Origin: Gracilimonas halophila
Lineage (GTDB): Bacteria; Bacteroidota; Rhodothermia; Balneolales; Balneolaceae
Length of the DNA stretch: 15,057 nucleotides
Direction: 5' to 3'
Assembly (NCBI RefSeq): GCF_042684365.1
Contig: NZ_JBHULI010000006.1
Span: forward strand, 1-15,057
Shown: in pieces, positions 1 through 6,290 of the stretch
Position numbering within the stretch: the stretch's first letter is position 1
Layout of the letters: each line of letters begins with the position of its first letter
The notes under the pieces: model-generated
What the model was told of the DNA's origin: nothing
Database searches by the model: none
What the model saw: only the letters and a program-made list of their open reading frames with translations
Translations under genes and position numbers: made by a program

Positions 1-113
1 TATATACTCTGTGAGCTCGACCCTACGCTCTTGTCATTTTGTAAATGCAAAAAATTTGCATCAAGAAATTGAACAAGCTCTCGCTCGCACAAACAATCTG
101 ATCTATACTTCAT
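1..113 (-). CDS. possible 5' part of the next gene (unrecognised, runs off the left edge)
   Basis: An ATG at 113-111 opens a minus-strand frame that stays open for 37 codons to the left edge. It begins MKYRSDCLCERELVQFLDAN. I do not recognise the protein. Support is positional: a Bacteroidota-type promoter motif lies at 169-200, so the ATG would sit about 50 bases after the expected transcription start. No Shine-Dalgarno sequence precedes the ATG, which many genes in this window also lack. A short hairpin (45-61) lies inside the frame. Chance is a real alternative because the stretch is short; the other minus-strand frames close early. Confidence 0.3.
   Translation of the reverse strand, partial: MKYRSDCLCERELVQFLDANFLHLQNDKSVGSSSQSI
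45..61. repeat. short perfect inverted repeat (7-bp arms, 3-base loop)
   Basis: Arms at 45-51 and 55-61 (ATGCAAA / TTTGCAT) are exact reverse complements around an AAA loop. No T-tract follows on either strand, so it is not an intrinsic terminator. It lies inside the possible left-edge frame on the minus strand. In A+T-rich DNA a repeat of this size may be chance. Confidence 0.35.
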
Positions 114-129
114 TATGTCTAAGAACAAA

Positions 130-163
130 TGTTTCACTGATTGCAAAAATCGTTTGTGAAACA
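130..163. promoter_or_regulatory. inverted repeat at the expected transcription start of the left-edge gene
   Basis: On the minus strand TGTTTCAC (163-156) is followed after 18 bases by GTGAAACA (137-130), an exact 8-bp dyad. It begins right after the TAnnTTTG element at 169-176, so it would cover the transcription start and early leader. It could be an operator half-site pair or a leader stem-loop. The function is inferred from position only. Confidence 0.35.
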
Positions 164-168
164 GAAAC

Positions 169-200
169 CAAAGATAAGGTATATTGTGTTCAGATGTCAA
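169..200 (-). promoter_or_regulatory. putative Bacteroidota-type promoter directed leftwards out of the window
   Basis: On the minus strand TTG (200-198, within TTGACA) is followed after 21 bases by TATCTTTG (176-169). This matches the TTG-N17-23-TAnnTTTG pattern known for the primary sigma factor of Flavobacteria and relatives. It lies downstream of the operon terminator and upstream of the open frame that starts at 113, where a promoter for the next gene would be expected. The expected start of transcription is near 162-165. It was read by eye and not scored against the genome background. Confidence 0.5.
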
Positions 201-237
201 CTTTATCTTTAAATATTTTTCTTTTTTTTGACATCTG
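191..237. repeat. divergent 10-bp inverted repeat overlapping the -33 element
   Basis: CAGATGTCAA (191-200) and TTGACATCTG (228-237) are exact reverse complements separated by a 27-base A+T-rich spacer with a T-run at 222-229. One arm contains the TTG of the putative promoter at 169-200. The long spacer makes a strong RNA hairpin less likely than a pair of protein-binding half-sites, but both remain possible. Confidence 0.4.
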
Positions 238-239
238 TG

Positions 240-270
240 TTGGGATAATTCTTTGGCGTATTTATCCCAA
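240..270. repeat. 9-bp stem-loop directly downstream of the operon terminator
   Basis: TTGGGATAA (240-248) pairs exactly with TTATCCCAA (262-270) around a 13-base loop. On the minus strand it comes one base after the terminator U-tract (272-276). Neither strand has a U-tract after this stem, so it is not an intrinsic terminator by itself. It could be a backup pause site or a protein-binding dyad. Confidence 0.4.
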
Positions 271-271
271 T

Positions 272-304
272 AAAAAAGATCCTAAAAATAAATTATCAGG
301 ATCT
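272..304 (-). terminator. intrinsic terminator of the ribosomal-protein operon
   Basis: Read on the minus strand, AGATCCT (304-298), a 14-base A/U-rich loop and AGGATCT (283-277) form an exact 7-bp stem. The stem is followed at once by a run of T (276-272). It begins 20 bases after the rplQ stop codon. The polarity fits only minus-strand transcription, because the plus-strand reading has A residues after the stem. It closes the operon. Confidence 0.85.
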
Positions 305-324
305 CTATAAAAAAAAGAAAGTAA

Positions 325-885
325 CTATTTAGCTTCTTCTTCAGCTGTGTCTTCTGAATCTTCAGTCGAAACTTCTTCCGATTTAGTTTCCTCTACCGGC
401 TCTTCTTCTTTAGATCTTTCAGTTTTTGACTTGGTCTCCGAAGTACTGGTTGGAGCATTACTCTTTCCTGCTCTACGCGTCTTCTTCTTACCAGTAGAAG
501 CAGATGATGAGCCTTCAGGCTTGATATCATTATAATCAACAAGTTCGATCACTGCCATTTCAGCACCATCACCTTTGCGGTGACCCGCTTTAATTACCCG
601 GGTATAACCGCCGGGACGATCTTTACTTTTTGGCCCAACTTCAGTGAATAATGTTGTAACAGCATCATTGTTTTGAAGAGAAGAAAAGACTTGTCTTCTA
701 TTATGATGAGTATCTTCCTTAGCTCTTGTTATCAAAGGCTCGATATAACCACGAAGCTCTTTTGCCTTGGCAACGGTTGTTACAATTCGGTGCTCTCTTA
801 TCAATGCCATCGCAAGAGATTGCATTGTAGTTTTACGGTGAGCTGCCGTTCTGCTTAATTTTCTACCTTTTATTCCGTGACGCAT
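325..885 (-). CDS. rplQ: 50S ribosomal protein L17 with a long charged C-terminal tail
   Basis: L17 binds 23S rRNA near the exit-tunnel side of the large subunit. The N-terminus MRHGIKGRKLSRTAAHRKTT and the segment around residues 85-118 (PGGYTRVIKAGHRKGDGAEM) are typical of the family. The product is 186 residues, whereas the E. coli protein is about 127. The conserved core ends near residue 120. The remaining ~65 residues are low-complexity: first Ser/Lys/Arg-rich (about 125-142), then strongly Glu/Ser/Thr-rich. Tailed L17 is known in Bacteroidota-type bacteria. An AAAGGA-like ribosome-binding site precedes the ATG. It is the last gene of the operon, 21 bases after rpoA, and is followed by the terminator at 272-304. 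The stop is TAG. Confidence 0.97.
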   Translation of the reverse strand: MRHGIKGRKLSRTAAHRKTTMQSLAMALIREHRIVTTVAKAKELRGYIEPLITRAKEDTHHNRRQVFSSLQNNDAVTTLFTEVGPKSKDRPGGYTRVIKAGHRKGDGAEMAVIELVDYNDIKPEGSSSASTGKKKTRRAGKSNAPTSTSETKSKTERSKEEEPVEETKSEEVSTEDSEDTAEEEAK

Positions 886-906
886 AATTAGATTCCTTTA
901 TATCTA

Positions 907-1878
907 CTAGTCCAAATATTTTGAGACGTCCATTCCAAATTCAAGATTCTTCTCTTCTATAACTTCAACAAGTTCACTTAGAGATTTCTTTCCGAAGTTT
1001 CTGAATTTTAGAAGATCTTGCTCATCACGTGAAACCAACTCACCAATTGAATTGATATTTGCAGATTTCAAGCAATTATATGCACGAACACTGAGGTTAA
1101 GATCTTCAATACTGGTTCTCAGAAGGTTAGCTACTCGCTGCTTCTCAGCATCCACCTCTTCTTCTTCTTGAGTAAATGGCTCTTCTATTTCTTCCGTAAT
1201 GAATTTTTCAATGTGCTCTTTCAGGATTTTACCTGCAATAGTAAGTGCTTCTTTTGCATTTACCGAGCCATCAGTCTCTATGTCCATTACTAATTTTTCG
1301 TAATCGGTACGTTGACCAACACGAACATTTTCTACATTATATTTAACTGACTTGATCGGAGTAAAGATGGCATCAATAGGTATAAGATTTACATCTTCAT
1401 CTTCAATAGTCATTTCCTCTGCCGGAACATACCCTCTACCACGACCTACTTTCAATTCAATTTCAAGTTCTGCGTCATCTGCAAGATTTGCAATAACAAG
1501 GTCAGGATTCAATACGTCATATTCCGCTGTGGCATCATCAATATCTTTGGCTGTTAGTTCACCTTTTCCACTTTTGGAAATATGAATAACACCAGAGCTT
1601 TGCTCAACCTGCTTGAATCGTACTTGTTTGAAGTTCAAGATGATCTCATATACATCTTCTTTCACTCCTTTGATACTAGAATACTCGTGATCAACACCAT
1701 TTATTTTGACTGCGTTGATAGCAATACCTGGAAGTGAGGAGAGCAGAACTCTACGAAAAGAGTTTCCAATAGTAACTCCGAACCCTCTTTCAAGTGGCTG
1801 AAGAACGAATGTACCGAAGTTGTCTTTGTCTTCAACAACGTTAAGGGTTTCTGGCATTTGTATGCTATAGTTGCTCAT
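907..1878 (-). CDS. rpoA: DNA-directed RNA polymerase subunit alpha
   Basis: This subunit forms the dimer on which beta and beta' assemble and contacts promoter UP elements and activators. The 323 residues carry the N-terminal dimerisation domain to about residue 235, with the motif GFGVTIGNSFRRVLLSSLPG at 32-51. An acidic linker follows (about 229-245, rich in Glu), then the C-terminal domain (about 250-323). In that domain VRAYNCLK places Arg265, Asn268 and Cys269 at the same numbers as the DNA-binding residues of E. coli alpha, and GKKS at 296-299 is the second DNA-contacting turn. All are intact. It lies between rpsD and rplQ as in most bacterial alpha operons. No clear Shine-Dalgarno precedes the ATG; the gap from rpsD is 24 bases. 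The stop is TAG. Confidence 0.98.
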   Translation of the reverse strand: MSNYSIQMPETLNVVEDKDNFGTFVLQPLERGFGVTIGNSFRRVLLSSLPGIAINAVKINGVDHEYSSIKGVKEDVYEIILNFKQVRFKQVEQSSGVIHISKSGKGELTAKDIDDATAEYDVLNPDLVIANLADDAELEIELKVGRGRGYVPAEEMTIEDEDVNLIPIDAIFTPIKSVKYNVENVRVGQRTDYEKLVMDIETDGSVNAKEALTIAGKILKEHIEKFITEEIEEPFTQEEEEVDAEKQRVANLLRTSIEDLNLSVRAYNCLKSANINSIGELVSRDEQDLLKFRNFGKKSLSELVEVIEEKNLEFGMDVSKYLD

Positions 1879-1902
1879 AATAAGGTCTTAAACTTTTTAT
1901 AA

Positions 1903-2508
1903 TTACTTAGAATAAAGCTCAACAATAAGCTGAACATTTATATTTTCAGGTATTTCGTCCATTGTTGGAACATACAGCATCTTACCTGATCTCGACTTTG
2001 GATCTGTTTCAACCCATTTATACTTGTTTCGTGATGAACCATCCAGGGAATCTTCAATAACTTCTATGTTTCTTGATTTTGGACGAATAGAAACAACATC
2101 TCCAGGGCTCATCTCATATGATGGAATATTAACAATACCACCATTCACTACAATGTGCTTGTGTGTAACAAGCTGTCTTGCCTGGCGACGAGTGCGCGCA
2201 AACCCCATTCTGTAAACTGTATTATCTAATCGGGTTTCCAGAGCTTGCAGCAAGTTTTCACCGGCAACACCTTCTTTAGCAGAAGCTGCTTTAAATAAAT
2301 TACGGAATTGCTTTTCAAGCAATCCATAGGTGTATTTTGCTTTTTGCTTTTCTTCAAGCTGAATAGCATACTCAGATTTTCTGTTGAATCTTGAGCGGCC
2401 ATGTTCACCCGGTCCGTAGGGTTTTCTTTCTAAAGCTTTACTTGGCCCAAAGATTGGTTCTTTGAATCGTCTGGCTTTTTTCTGTTTTGGTCCTCTATAT
2501 CTTGCCAT
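1903..2508 (-). CDS. rpsD: 30S ribosomal protein S4
   Basis: S4 is a primary 16S rRNA-binding protein that nucleates assembly of the small-subunit body and helps decoding accuracy together with S5. The 201 residues begin MARYRGPKQKKARRF. The SEYAIQLEEKQKAKYTYG block at 45-62 is well conserved. The RNA-binding S4 domain lies at about 93-155, with RLDNTVYRMGFARTRRQARQ at its start. The C-terminus ENINVQLIVELYSK is typical. The protein has no cysteine, so it cannot carry the N-terminal zinc knuckle found in some S4 proteins. In E. coli S4 represses the alpha operon through a pseudoknot leader before rpsM. No space for such a leader exists here. Confidence 0.98.
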   Translation of the reverse strand: MARYRGPKQKKARRFKEPIFGPSKALERKPYGPGEHGRSRFNRKSEYAIQLEEKQKAKYTYGLLEKQFRNLFKAASAKEGVAGENLLQALETRLDNTVYRMGFARTRRQARQLVTHKHIVVNGGIVNIPSYEMSPGDVVSIRPKSRNIEVIEDSLDGSSRNKYKWVETDPKSRSGKMLYVPTMDEIPENINVQLIVELYSK

Positions 2509-2526
2509 TATACAATCTTCTTACGA

Positions 2527-2934
2527 TTAAACTCTTCTTCTTTTAGGTGGTCTGCATCCGTTGTGCGGAAGCGGTGTGCGGTCTTTAATGGAAGTAACTT
2601 CCAAACCTGAACTCGCCATTCCTCTGACAGCTGCCTCACGTCCTGATCCAGGACCTTTTACAAATACAGCTACTTTCCTTAAACCCATATCGTGTGCTGT
2701 TTTTGCAGCAGTTTCAGCGCTTAATTGAGCAGCATAAGGAGTGTTCTTTCTTGAACCCTTGAATCCTTCTTTACCGGCTGAAGACCAAGAAAGTACATTT
2801 CCGTCAGCGTCAGTTATTGTTACGATCACATTATTGAATGTCGCTTTAACAAAAGCTAATCCATTAGGATCGCTAATTTGTTTTTTCTTTTTACGCTTTG
2901 CAGCTACAGATGCTTTTGGTTGTTTTTTAGCCAT
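2527..2934 (-). CDS. rpsK: 30S ribosomal protein S11
   Basis: S11 sits on the platform of the small subunit and, with S7, shapes the mRNA exit channel. The 135 residues start with a lysine-rich N-terminal segment (KRKKKK at 13-18). The fold core includes ATFNNVIVTITD (31-42) and GPGSGREAAVRG (94-105). The conserved C-terminal end is DRTPLPHNGCRPPKRRRV (118-135). Length and ends match the family. The ATG is preceded by a 21-base gap after rpsM and no strong Shine-Dalgarno. It stands between rpsM and rpsD as in most bacteria. Confidence 0.98.
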   Translation of the reverse strand: MAKKQPKASVAAKRKKKKQISDPNGLAFVKATFNNVIVTITDADGNVLSWSSAGKEGFKGSRKNTPYAAQLSAETAAKTAHDMGLRKVAVFVKGPGSGREAAVRGMASSGLEVTSIKDRTPLPHNGCRPPKRRRV

Positions 2935-2955
2935 GGGTTATCTCAATTACAATTA

Positions 2956-3333
2956 CTACTTAACAGCTTTTTTCTTACCAGCAACAGTACGCTTCTTACC
3001 TTTTCGGGTACGCGCATTTGTCTGGGTACGTTGCCCACGAACCGGAAGGCCACGTCGGTGACGAACACCACGGTAACTACCAATTTCGATGAGGCGACGA
3101 ATGTCTCCATTCACTTCGCTTCTAAGCGCACCTTCAACTTTATATTCTTCATCTATTACTTTACGCAATTCACTTACTTCTTCATCGGTCCAATCCTGAA
3201 CTTTAGCGTCGTGATCGATACCACAACGATCCAAGATTTCAATAGCCTTAGAGCGGCCAATTCCATAAATATAAGTAAGGCTTATTACGCCTCTTTTCTG
3301 TTTAGGTAAATCTATTCCAGCAATACGTGCCAT
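2956..3333 (-). CDS. rpsM: 30S ribosomal protein S13
   Basis: S13 lies in the head of the small subunit, forms bridges to L5 in the large subunit and contacts P-site tRNA through its basic tail. The 125 residues start MARIAGIDLPKQKRG. The helix-two-turn-helix core includes YIYGIGRSKA (21-30) and SYRGVRHRRGLPVRGQRT at 86-103. A lysine/arginine-rich tail follows (110-125) that reaches the tRNA in known structures. It is 20 bases after rpmJ and opens the alpha block. There is no upstream region that could hold the E. coli-type S4-binding leader. Confidence 0.98.
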   Translation of the reverse strand: MARIAGIDLPKQKRGVISLTYIYGIGRSKAIEILDRCGIDHDAKVQDWTDEEVSELRKVIDEEYKVEGALRSEVNGDIRRLIEIGSYRGVRHRRGLPVRGQRTQTNARTRKGKKRTVAGKKKAVK

Positions 3334-3353
3334 ATAAGTAATCTGTTATGCTA

Positions 3354-3470
3354 TTATCCCTGACGCTGCTTATGGCGTGGGTTTTTTTTGTTGATCACGT
3401 AAAGTCTTCCTTTACGTCTTACAATTTTGTCGTCTGAACTTCTTTTCTTAACTGATGATCGCGTTTTCAT
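3354..3470 (-). CDS. rpmJ: 50S ribosomal protein L36, zinc-free (C-minus) form
   Basis: This small gene encodes 38 residues, beginning MKTRSSVKKRSSDDKIVRR and ending NPRHKQRQG, the hallmark end of L36. L36 binds 23S rRNA at the base of the central protuberance region. In the zinc-binding form, Cys11, Cys14, Cys27 and His33 hold the metal. Here the aligned residues are Ser11, Asp14, Asn27 and His33, so no zinc site exists. The length equals the E. coli protein, so this is substitution, not truncation. An AGAGG ribosome-binding site lies in the 10-base gap after infA. Replacement of these cysteines is common in Bacteroidota-type L36. Confidence 0.96.
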   Translation of the reverse strand: MKTRSSVKKRSSDDKIVRRKGRLYVINKKNPRHKQRQG

Positions 3471-3480
3471 GACAACCTCT

Positions 3481-3699
3481 TTATTTATATCTATATGTTA
3501 TTCTTCCTTTGGATAAATCATAGGGTGACATTTCTACTGCCACTCTATCGCCCGGGAGAATTTTAATGTAATACATACGCATCTTACCTGACACATGAGC
3601 CAATATTTCATGCCCGTTATCCAGCTCCACACGGAACTGTGCATTAGGTAATGCTTCTATTATTTCTCCATCTTGTTTTATCGGCTCTTGTTTAGCCAT
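3481..3699 (-). CDS. infA: translation initiation factor IF-1
   Basis: IF-1 is an OB-fold protein that occupies the A site of the 30S subunit during initiation. The 72 residues begin MAKQEPIKQDGEIIEALPNA. They include the signature FRVELDNGHEILAHVSGKMR (23-42) and end SPYDLSKGRITYRYK. Length and both ends match E. coli IF-1. The frame is open upstream to 3777, but that part lies inside map and looks nothing like IF-1, so the ATG at 3699 is chosen. The gene overlaps the last 8 bases of map, which suggests translational coupling. Its neighbours map and rpmJ are the usual ones. Confidence 0.97.
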   Translation of the reverse strand: MAKQEPIKQDGEIIEALPNAQFRVELDNGHEILAHVSGKMRMYYIKILPGDRVAVEMSPYDLSKGRITYRYK

Positions 3700-4501
3700 A
3701 ATACAATATGTTTTCTTTTTTATCCGAGAGCTCGGCAATATAATCAAAAGTACTGAGAATTTCAGCCTTTCCTTCACGAACTACTATATCGTGTTCGTAA
3801 TGAGCTGCCAAGCTCCCATCGGCTGTAACTACTGTCCAGCCATCGTTTAATGTTTTTGTTTTCCAGGAACCCATGGTAATCATTGGTTCTACAGCGAGCG
3901 TCATACCTGTTCGCAATCGTTCGCCTTTTCCTTTTTTTCCAAAATTTGGAACGGATGGATCTTCATGCATTGACTTCCCAATGCCATGACCAACCAATTC
4001 CCGTACTACTCCATAACCTTCTGCTTCACAATGTGTTTGAACTGCATTTGCCAAGTCACCGATTCTATTTCCGTGAATGGCTTGCTCAATTCCCTTGTAA
4101 AGAGATTCAAGAGTAGTCTTCAATAATTTCAAAGCTTTTTCGTCACATTCACCAACTGCGAATGTGTAGGCGTGATCACCAAAATATCCGTTTTTTTCAA
4201 CACCGCAATCTACGGAAACGATATCACCTTCTTCTAAAATTCTTTCACCCGGTATTCCATGAACAACTTCTTCATTGACTGAAATACAAAGTGTTGCGGG
4301 AAATTCATTTCCCTTTGGTCCGTAGCCTTTAAAAGCAGGACGGCCACCTTCTTTTGCAATATATTCTTCTGCTATCCTATCAAGTTTTCCGGTCTGAACA
4401 CCTGGCTCTATATGTTTCCCAACTTCAGCCAATGTTCTTGAGACAATAAGCGCACTTTCACGCATCTTCTCAATTTCGGATTCACTCTTCAGATAGATCA
4501 T
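3692..4501 (-). CDS. map: type I methionine aminopeptidase
   Basis: The enzyme removes the initiator methionine from new proteins when the second residue is small. The 269 residues show the full pita-bread active site. The five metal ligands are Asp98 (SVDCG), Asp109 (YFGDHAYTF), His172 (GHGIG), Glu205 (AVEP) and Glu236 (HYEHDIVV). His81 (VVHGIP) and His179 (MHEDP) complete the substrate pocket. Numbering runs one above E. coli. The C-terminus after residue 250 is a little longer than in E. coli. It begins one base after the secY stop (TAA-A-ATG), a strong sign of coupled translation, and its end overlaps infA. The adk gene that separates secY and map in Bacillus is absent. Confidence 0.98.
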   Translation of the reverse strand: MIYLKSESEIEKMRESALIVSRTLAEVGKHIEPGVQTGKLDRIAEEYIAKEGGRPAFKGYGPKGNEFPATLCISVNEEVVHGIPGERILEEGDIVSVDCGVEKNGYFGDHAYTFAVGECDEKALKLLKTTLESLYKGIEQAIHGNRIGDLANAVQTHCEAEGYGVVRELVGHGIGKSMHEDPSVPNFGKKGKGERLRTGMTLAVEPMITMGSWKTKTLNDGWTVVTADGSLAAHYEHDIVVREGKAEILSTFDYIAELSDKKENILYYG

Positions 4502-4502
4502 T

Positions 4503-5816
4503 TTAAGCTCTTCGCCGACCTTTGATTCTACCTGTTTTCATAAAGCCATCATAATGACGCATCATTAAGTGACTTTCAATCTGCTGAAGTGTATCCAAAG
4601 CTACCCCAACTATAATCAACAGACTTGTTCCTCCATAAAAGAGTGCAAAGCCGGGGGTTATTCCAAAAAGACTTACAGCAATTGCCGGCAAAATAGCAAC
4701 GAATGATAAAAAGATAGAGCCCGGTAAAGTGATCTTAGTTAAAATATTGTCAATGAACTCTACAGTTTGTTTACCAGGTCGAACACCGGGGATGAAACCA
4801 CCTTGTCGTTTCATGGTATCTGCCATTTCTTTTGGGTTCACTGAAATGGCTGTGTAGAAAAATGTGAAAAACATACACACGAAAAAGAACACGATGGAGT
4901 AAACTAATCCGGTAAAATCAACAGACCACTGAGTCAAAAATTGTACTGTTTGATTATCCGGAAAGAATGACCCAATAGTACTTGGAATAAACATAATAGA
5001 CTGCGCAAAGATAATCGGCATTACACCGGCAGCATTTACTCGAAGTGGTAAATATTGAGTAGTACCTCCATAAACTTTTCGGCCAACTACTCTTTTTGCA
5101 TACTGAACAGGAATCTTACGAGTTCCCTGCGTTAACATCACAACAGCAGCGATCACTAATATCAATGCTGCTACTTCAATAATTACTAAGATTGCATTAG
5201 CACTGGTAGTAACTTCATTGTAGAAACTTGCCGGTAATGCGGCTATAATACCAATCATAATGATCAGTGAGATCCCGTTACCGATACCTCTTTCACTAAT
5301 TCTTTCACCTAACCACATTACAAATACTGTACCTGCAGTTAGTACGATCATAGAAGTAATAACAAAAGCAAACTCATTAACAACAATAGCCTGTGGAGCA
5401 GTCGAGATCAAGTTTATTGAAAAACCAATACCCTGCACAAGGGTAATTCCAACTGTACCATAACGTGTTAAACGAGTGATCTTTCTCCTTCCTTCCTCAC
5501 CTTCTCGCTGAAGTTTCTGGAAATAAGGAACTACTGCTCCCATCAACTGAATAATAATTGCAGCTGTAATGTAGGGCATGATCCCCAATGCAAAAACACC
5601 GGCTCGAGAAAATGCACCACCTACAAATAAATCAAAAAGACCAAGCAAACTACTGGCAGCATTTCCGCTGCTACCAATAAGTTGGTTAGCATCTACACCG
5701 GGAAGAGTTATATAACTACCTACCCGATATACCATTAAGATTCCAACCGTATAAAGAATACGATTTTTCAGGTCTTCAATTTTAAATATGTTGCGGAAGT
5801 TTTCTATCAGACTCAT
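4503..5816 (-). CDS. secY: preprotein translocase subunit SecY
   Basis: SecY forms the protein-conducting channel of the inner membrane with SecE and SecG. The 437 residues carry about ten hydrophobic segments, beginning near residues 19-37. The plug region lies around 48-72 (SSLLGLFDLFVGGAFSRAG). The cytosolic loop at 229-262 (GTRKIPVQYAKRVVGRKVYG) and the loop FIPGVRPGKQT at 341-351 are the conserved SecA and ribosome contact sites. The basic tail ends GRIKGRRRA. Length matches the family. It closes the spc block 15 bases after rplO, and map follows after one base. Confidence 0.98.
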   Translation of the reverse strand: MSLIENFRNIFKIEDLKNRILYTVGILMVYRVGSYITLPGVDANQLIGSSGNAASSLLGLFDLFVGGAFSRAGVFALGIMPYITAAIIIQLMGAVVPYFQKLQREGEEGRRKITRLTRYGTVGITLVQGIGFSINLISTAPQAIVVNEFAFVITSMIVLTAGTVFVMWLGERISERGIGNGISLIIMIGIIAALPASFYNEVTTSANAILVIIEVAALILVIAAVVMLTQGTRKIPVQYAKRVVGRKVYGGTTQYLPLRVNAAGVMPIIFAQSIMFIPSTIGSFFPDNQTVQFLTQWSVDFTGLVYSIVFFFVCMFFTFFYTAISVNPKEMADTMKRQGGFIPGVRPGKQTVEFIDNILTKITLPGSIFLSFVAILPAIAVSLFGITPGFALFYGGTSLLIIVGVALDTLQQIESHLMMRHYDGFMKTGRIKGRRRA

Positions 5817-5831
5817 GCGCCGTCTATACTA

Positions 5832-6290
5832 TTAGTTTTGCACTATAGTTAATGATCCGCCTGCTTTCTCTACTTTTTCTTTAGCAGAATCACTGGCAGC
5901 GTGCACTTCAATTTCAATTTTTTGTTCAAGATCGCCACGTCCAAGTAATTTTACTCTGTCACTCTTGCTGGCCAATCCTGCATTTATCAAATCTTCTAAA
6001 CTAATAGAAGTATTTAATTTACCGGCTTCAATGAATTCCGAAATCGTATGCACATTTATTCCACGATTCTCAGTACGGTTGAAGTTCTTAAAACCAAACT
6101 TTGGAAGACGTCGCTGAAGTGGCATTTGACCACCCTCAAACCAGGCTCTTTGTTTGTGCCCTGATCGAGATTTCTGTCCATTGTGCCCACGCCCGGATTG
6201 TTCTCCGCGACCTGAACCCTGACCACGCCCTACACGTTTTGTGCCTTTTCTATTCGGGATCGGTGCTTTTAAATTACTTAAGTCCATCAT
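5832..6290 (-). CDS. rplO: 50S ribosomal protein L15
   Basis: L15 is a late-binding large-subunit assembly protein with a long glycine- and arginine-rich arm that enters the rRNA core. That arm is clear at about residues 13-50 (KGTKRVGRGQGSGRGEQSGR and on), followed by the globular domain and the end KAGGSLTIVQN. Three in-frame starts stand side by side: TTG at 6293, ATG at 6290 and ATG at 6287. I give the ATG at 6290 (152 residues); AAAGGA at 6301-6296 lies 5 bases before it and 8 before the next ATG, so 6287 is equally likely. It follows rpsE by about 16 bases, with no rpmD between them. Confidence 0.96.
   Translation of the reverse strand: MMDLSNLKAPIPNRKGTKRVGRGQGSGRGEQSGRGHNGQKSRSGHKQRAWFEGGQMPLQRRLPKFGFKNFNRTENRGINVHTISEFIEAGKLNTSISLEDLINAGLASKSDRVKLLGRGDLEQKIEIEVHAASDSAKEKVEKAGGSLTIVQN

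Noticed and set aside
10..36. A stretch resembling the 3' part of a tRNA (GAGCTCGACCC followed by GCTCTTGTCA on the plus strand)
   Set aside because: The T-arm does not pair properly, no D or anticodon arm can be tested within the window, and the likeness is superficial.
228..255. Plus-strand promoter with TTGACA at 228-233
   Set aside because: No -10 or TAnnTTTG element stands at proper distance; the nearest candidate has the wrong internal spacing (TA-N4-TTTG), and it would point into the terminator and rplQ antisense.
11..310. Plus-strand open frame of 99 codons (GTG start) across the intergenic region
   Set aside because: It spans the operon terminator and all the inverted repeats, has no ribosome-binding site, gives a low-complexity Phe/Ile/Lys-rich product in its second half, and resembles no family I know.
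240..324. L17 downstream element-like regulatory RNA after rplQ
   Set aside because: That element is known from Lactobacillales; the structure here is adequately explained as an intrinsic terminator plus a simple hairpin, with no sequence resemblance that I can recognise.
2226..2408. Minus-strand open frame within rpsD in another frame
   Set aside because: It lies wholly inside the certain rpsD gene on the same strand and has no family resemblance.
2741..3309. Plus-strand open frames opposite rpsK and rpsM (2741-3061 and 2878-3309)
   Set aside because: They are antisense shadows of two certain ribosomal protein genes; their Phe/Ser/Thr-rich content is the expected complement of lysine-rich coding sequence.
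3700..3777. N-terminal extension of infA by 26 codons
   Set aside because: The extension lies in the map coding sequence and the IF-1 family starts at MAK, as does the ATG at 3699.
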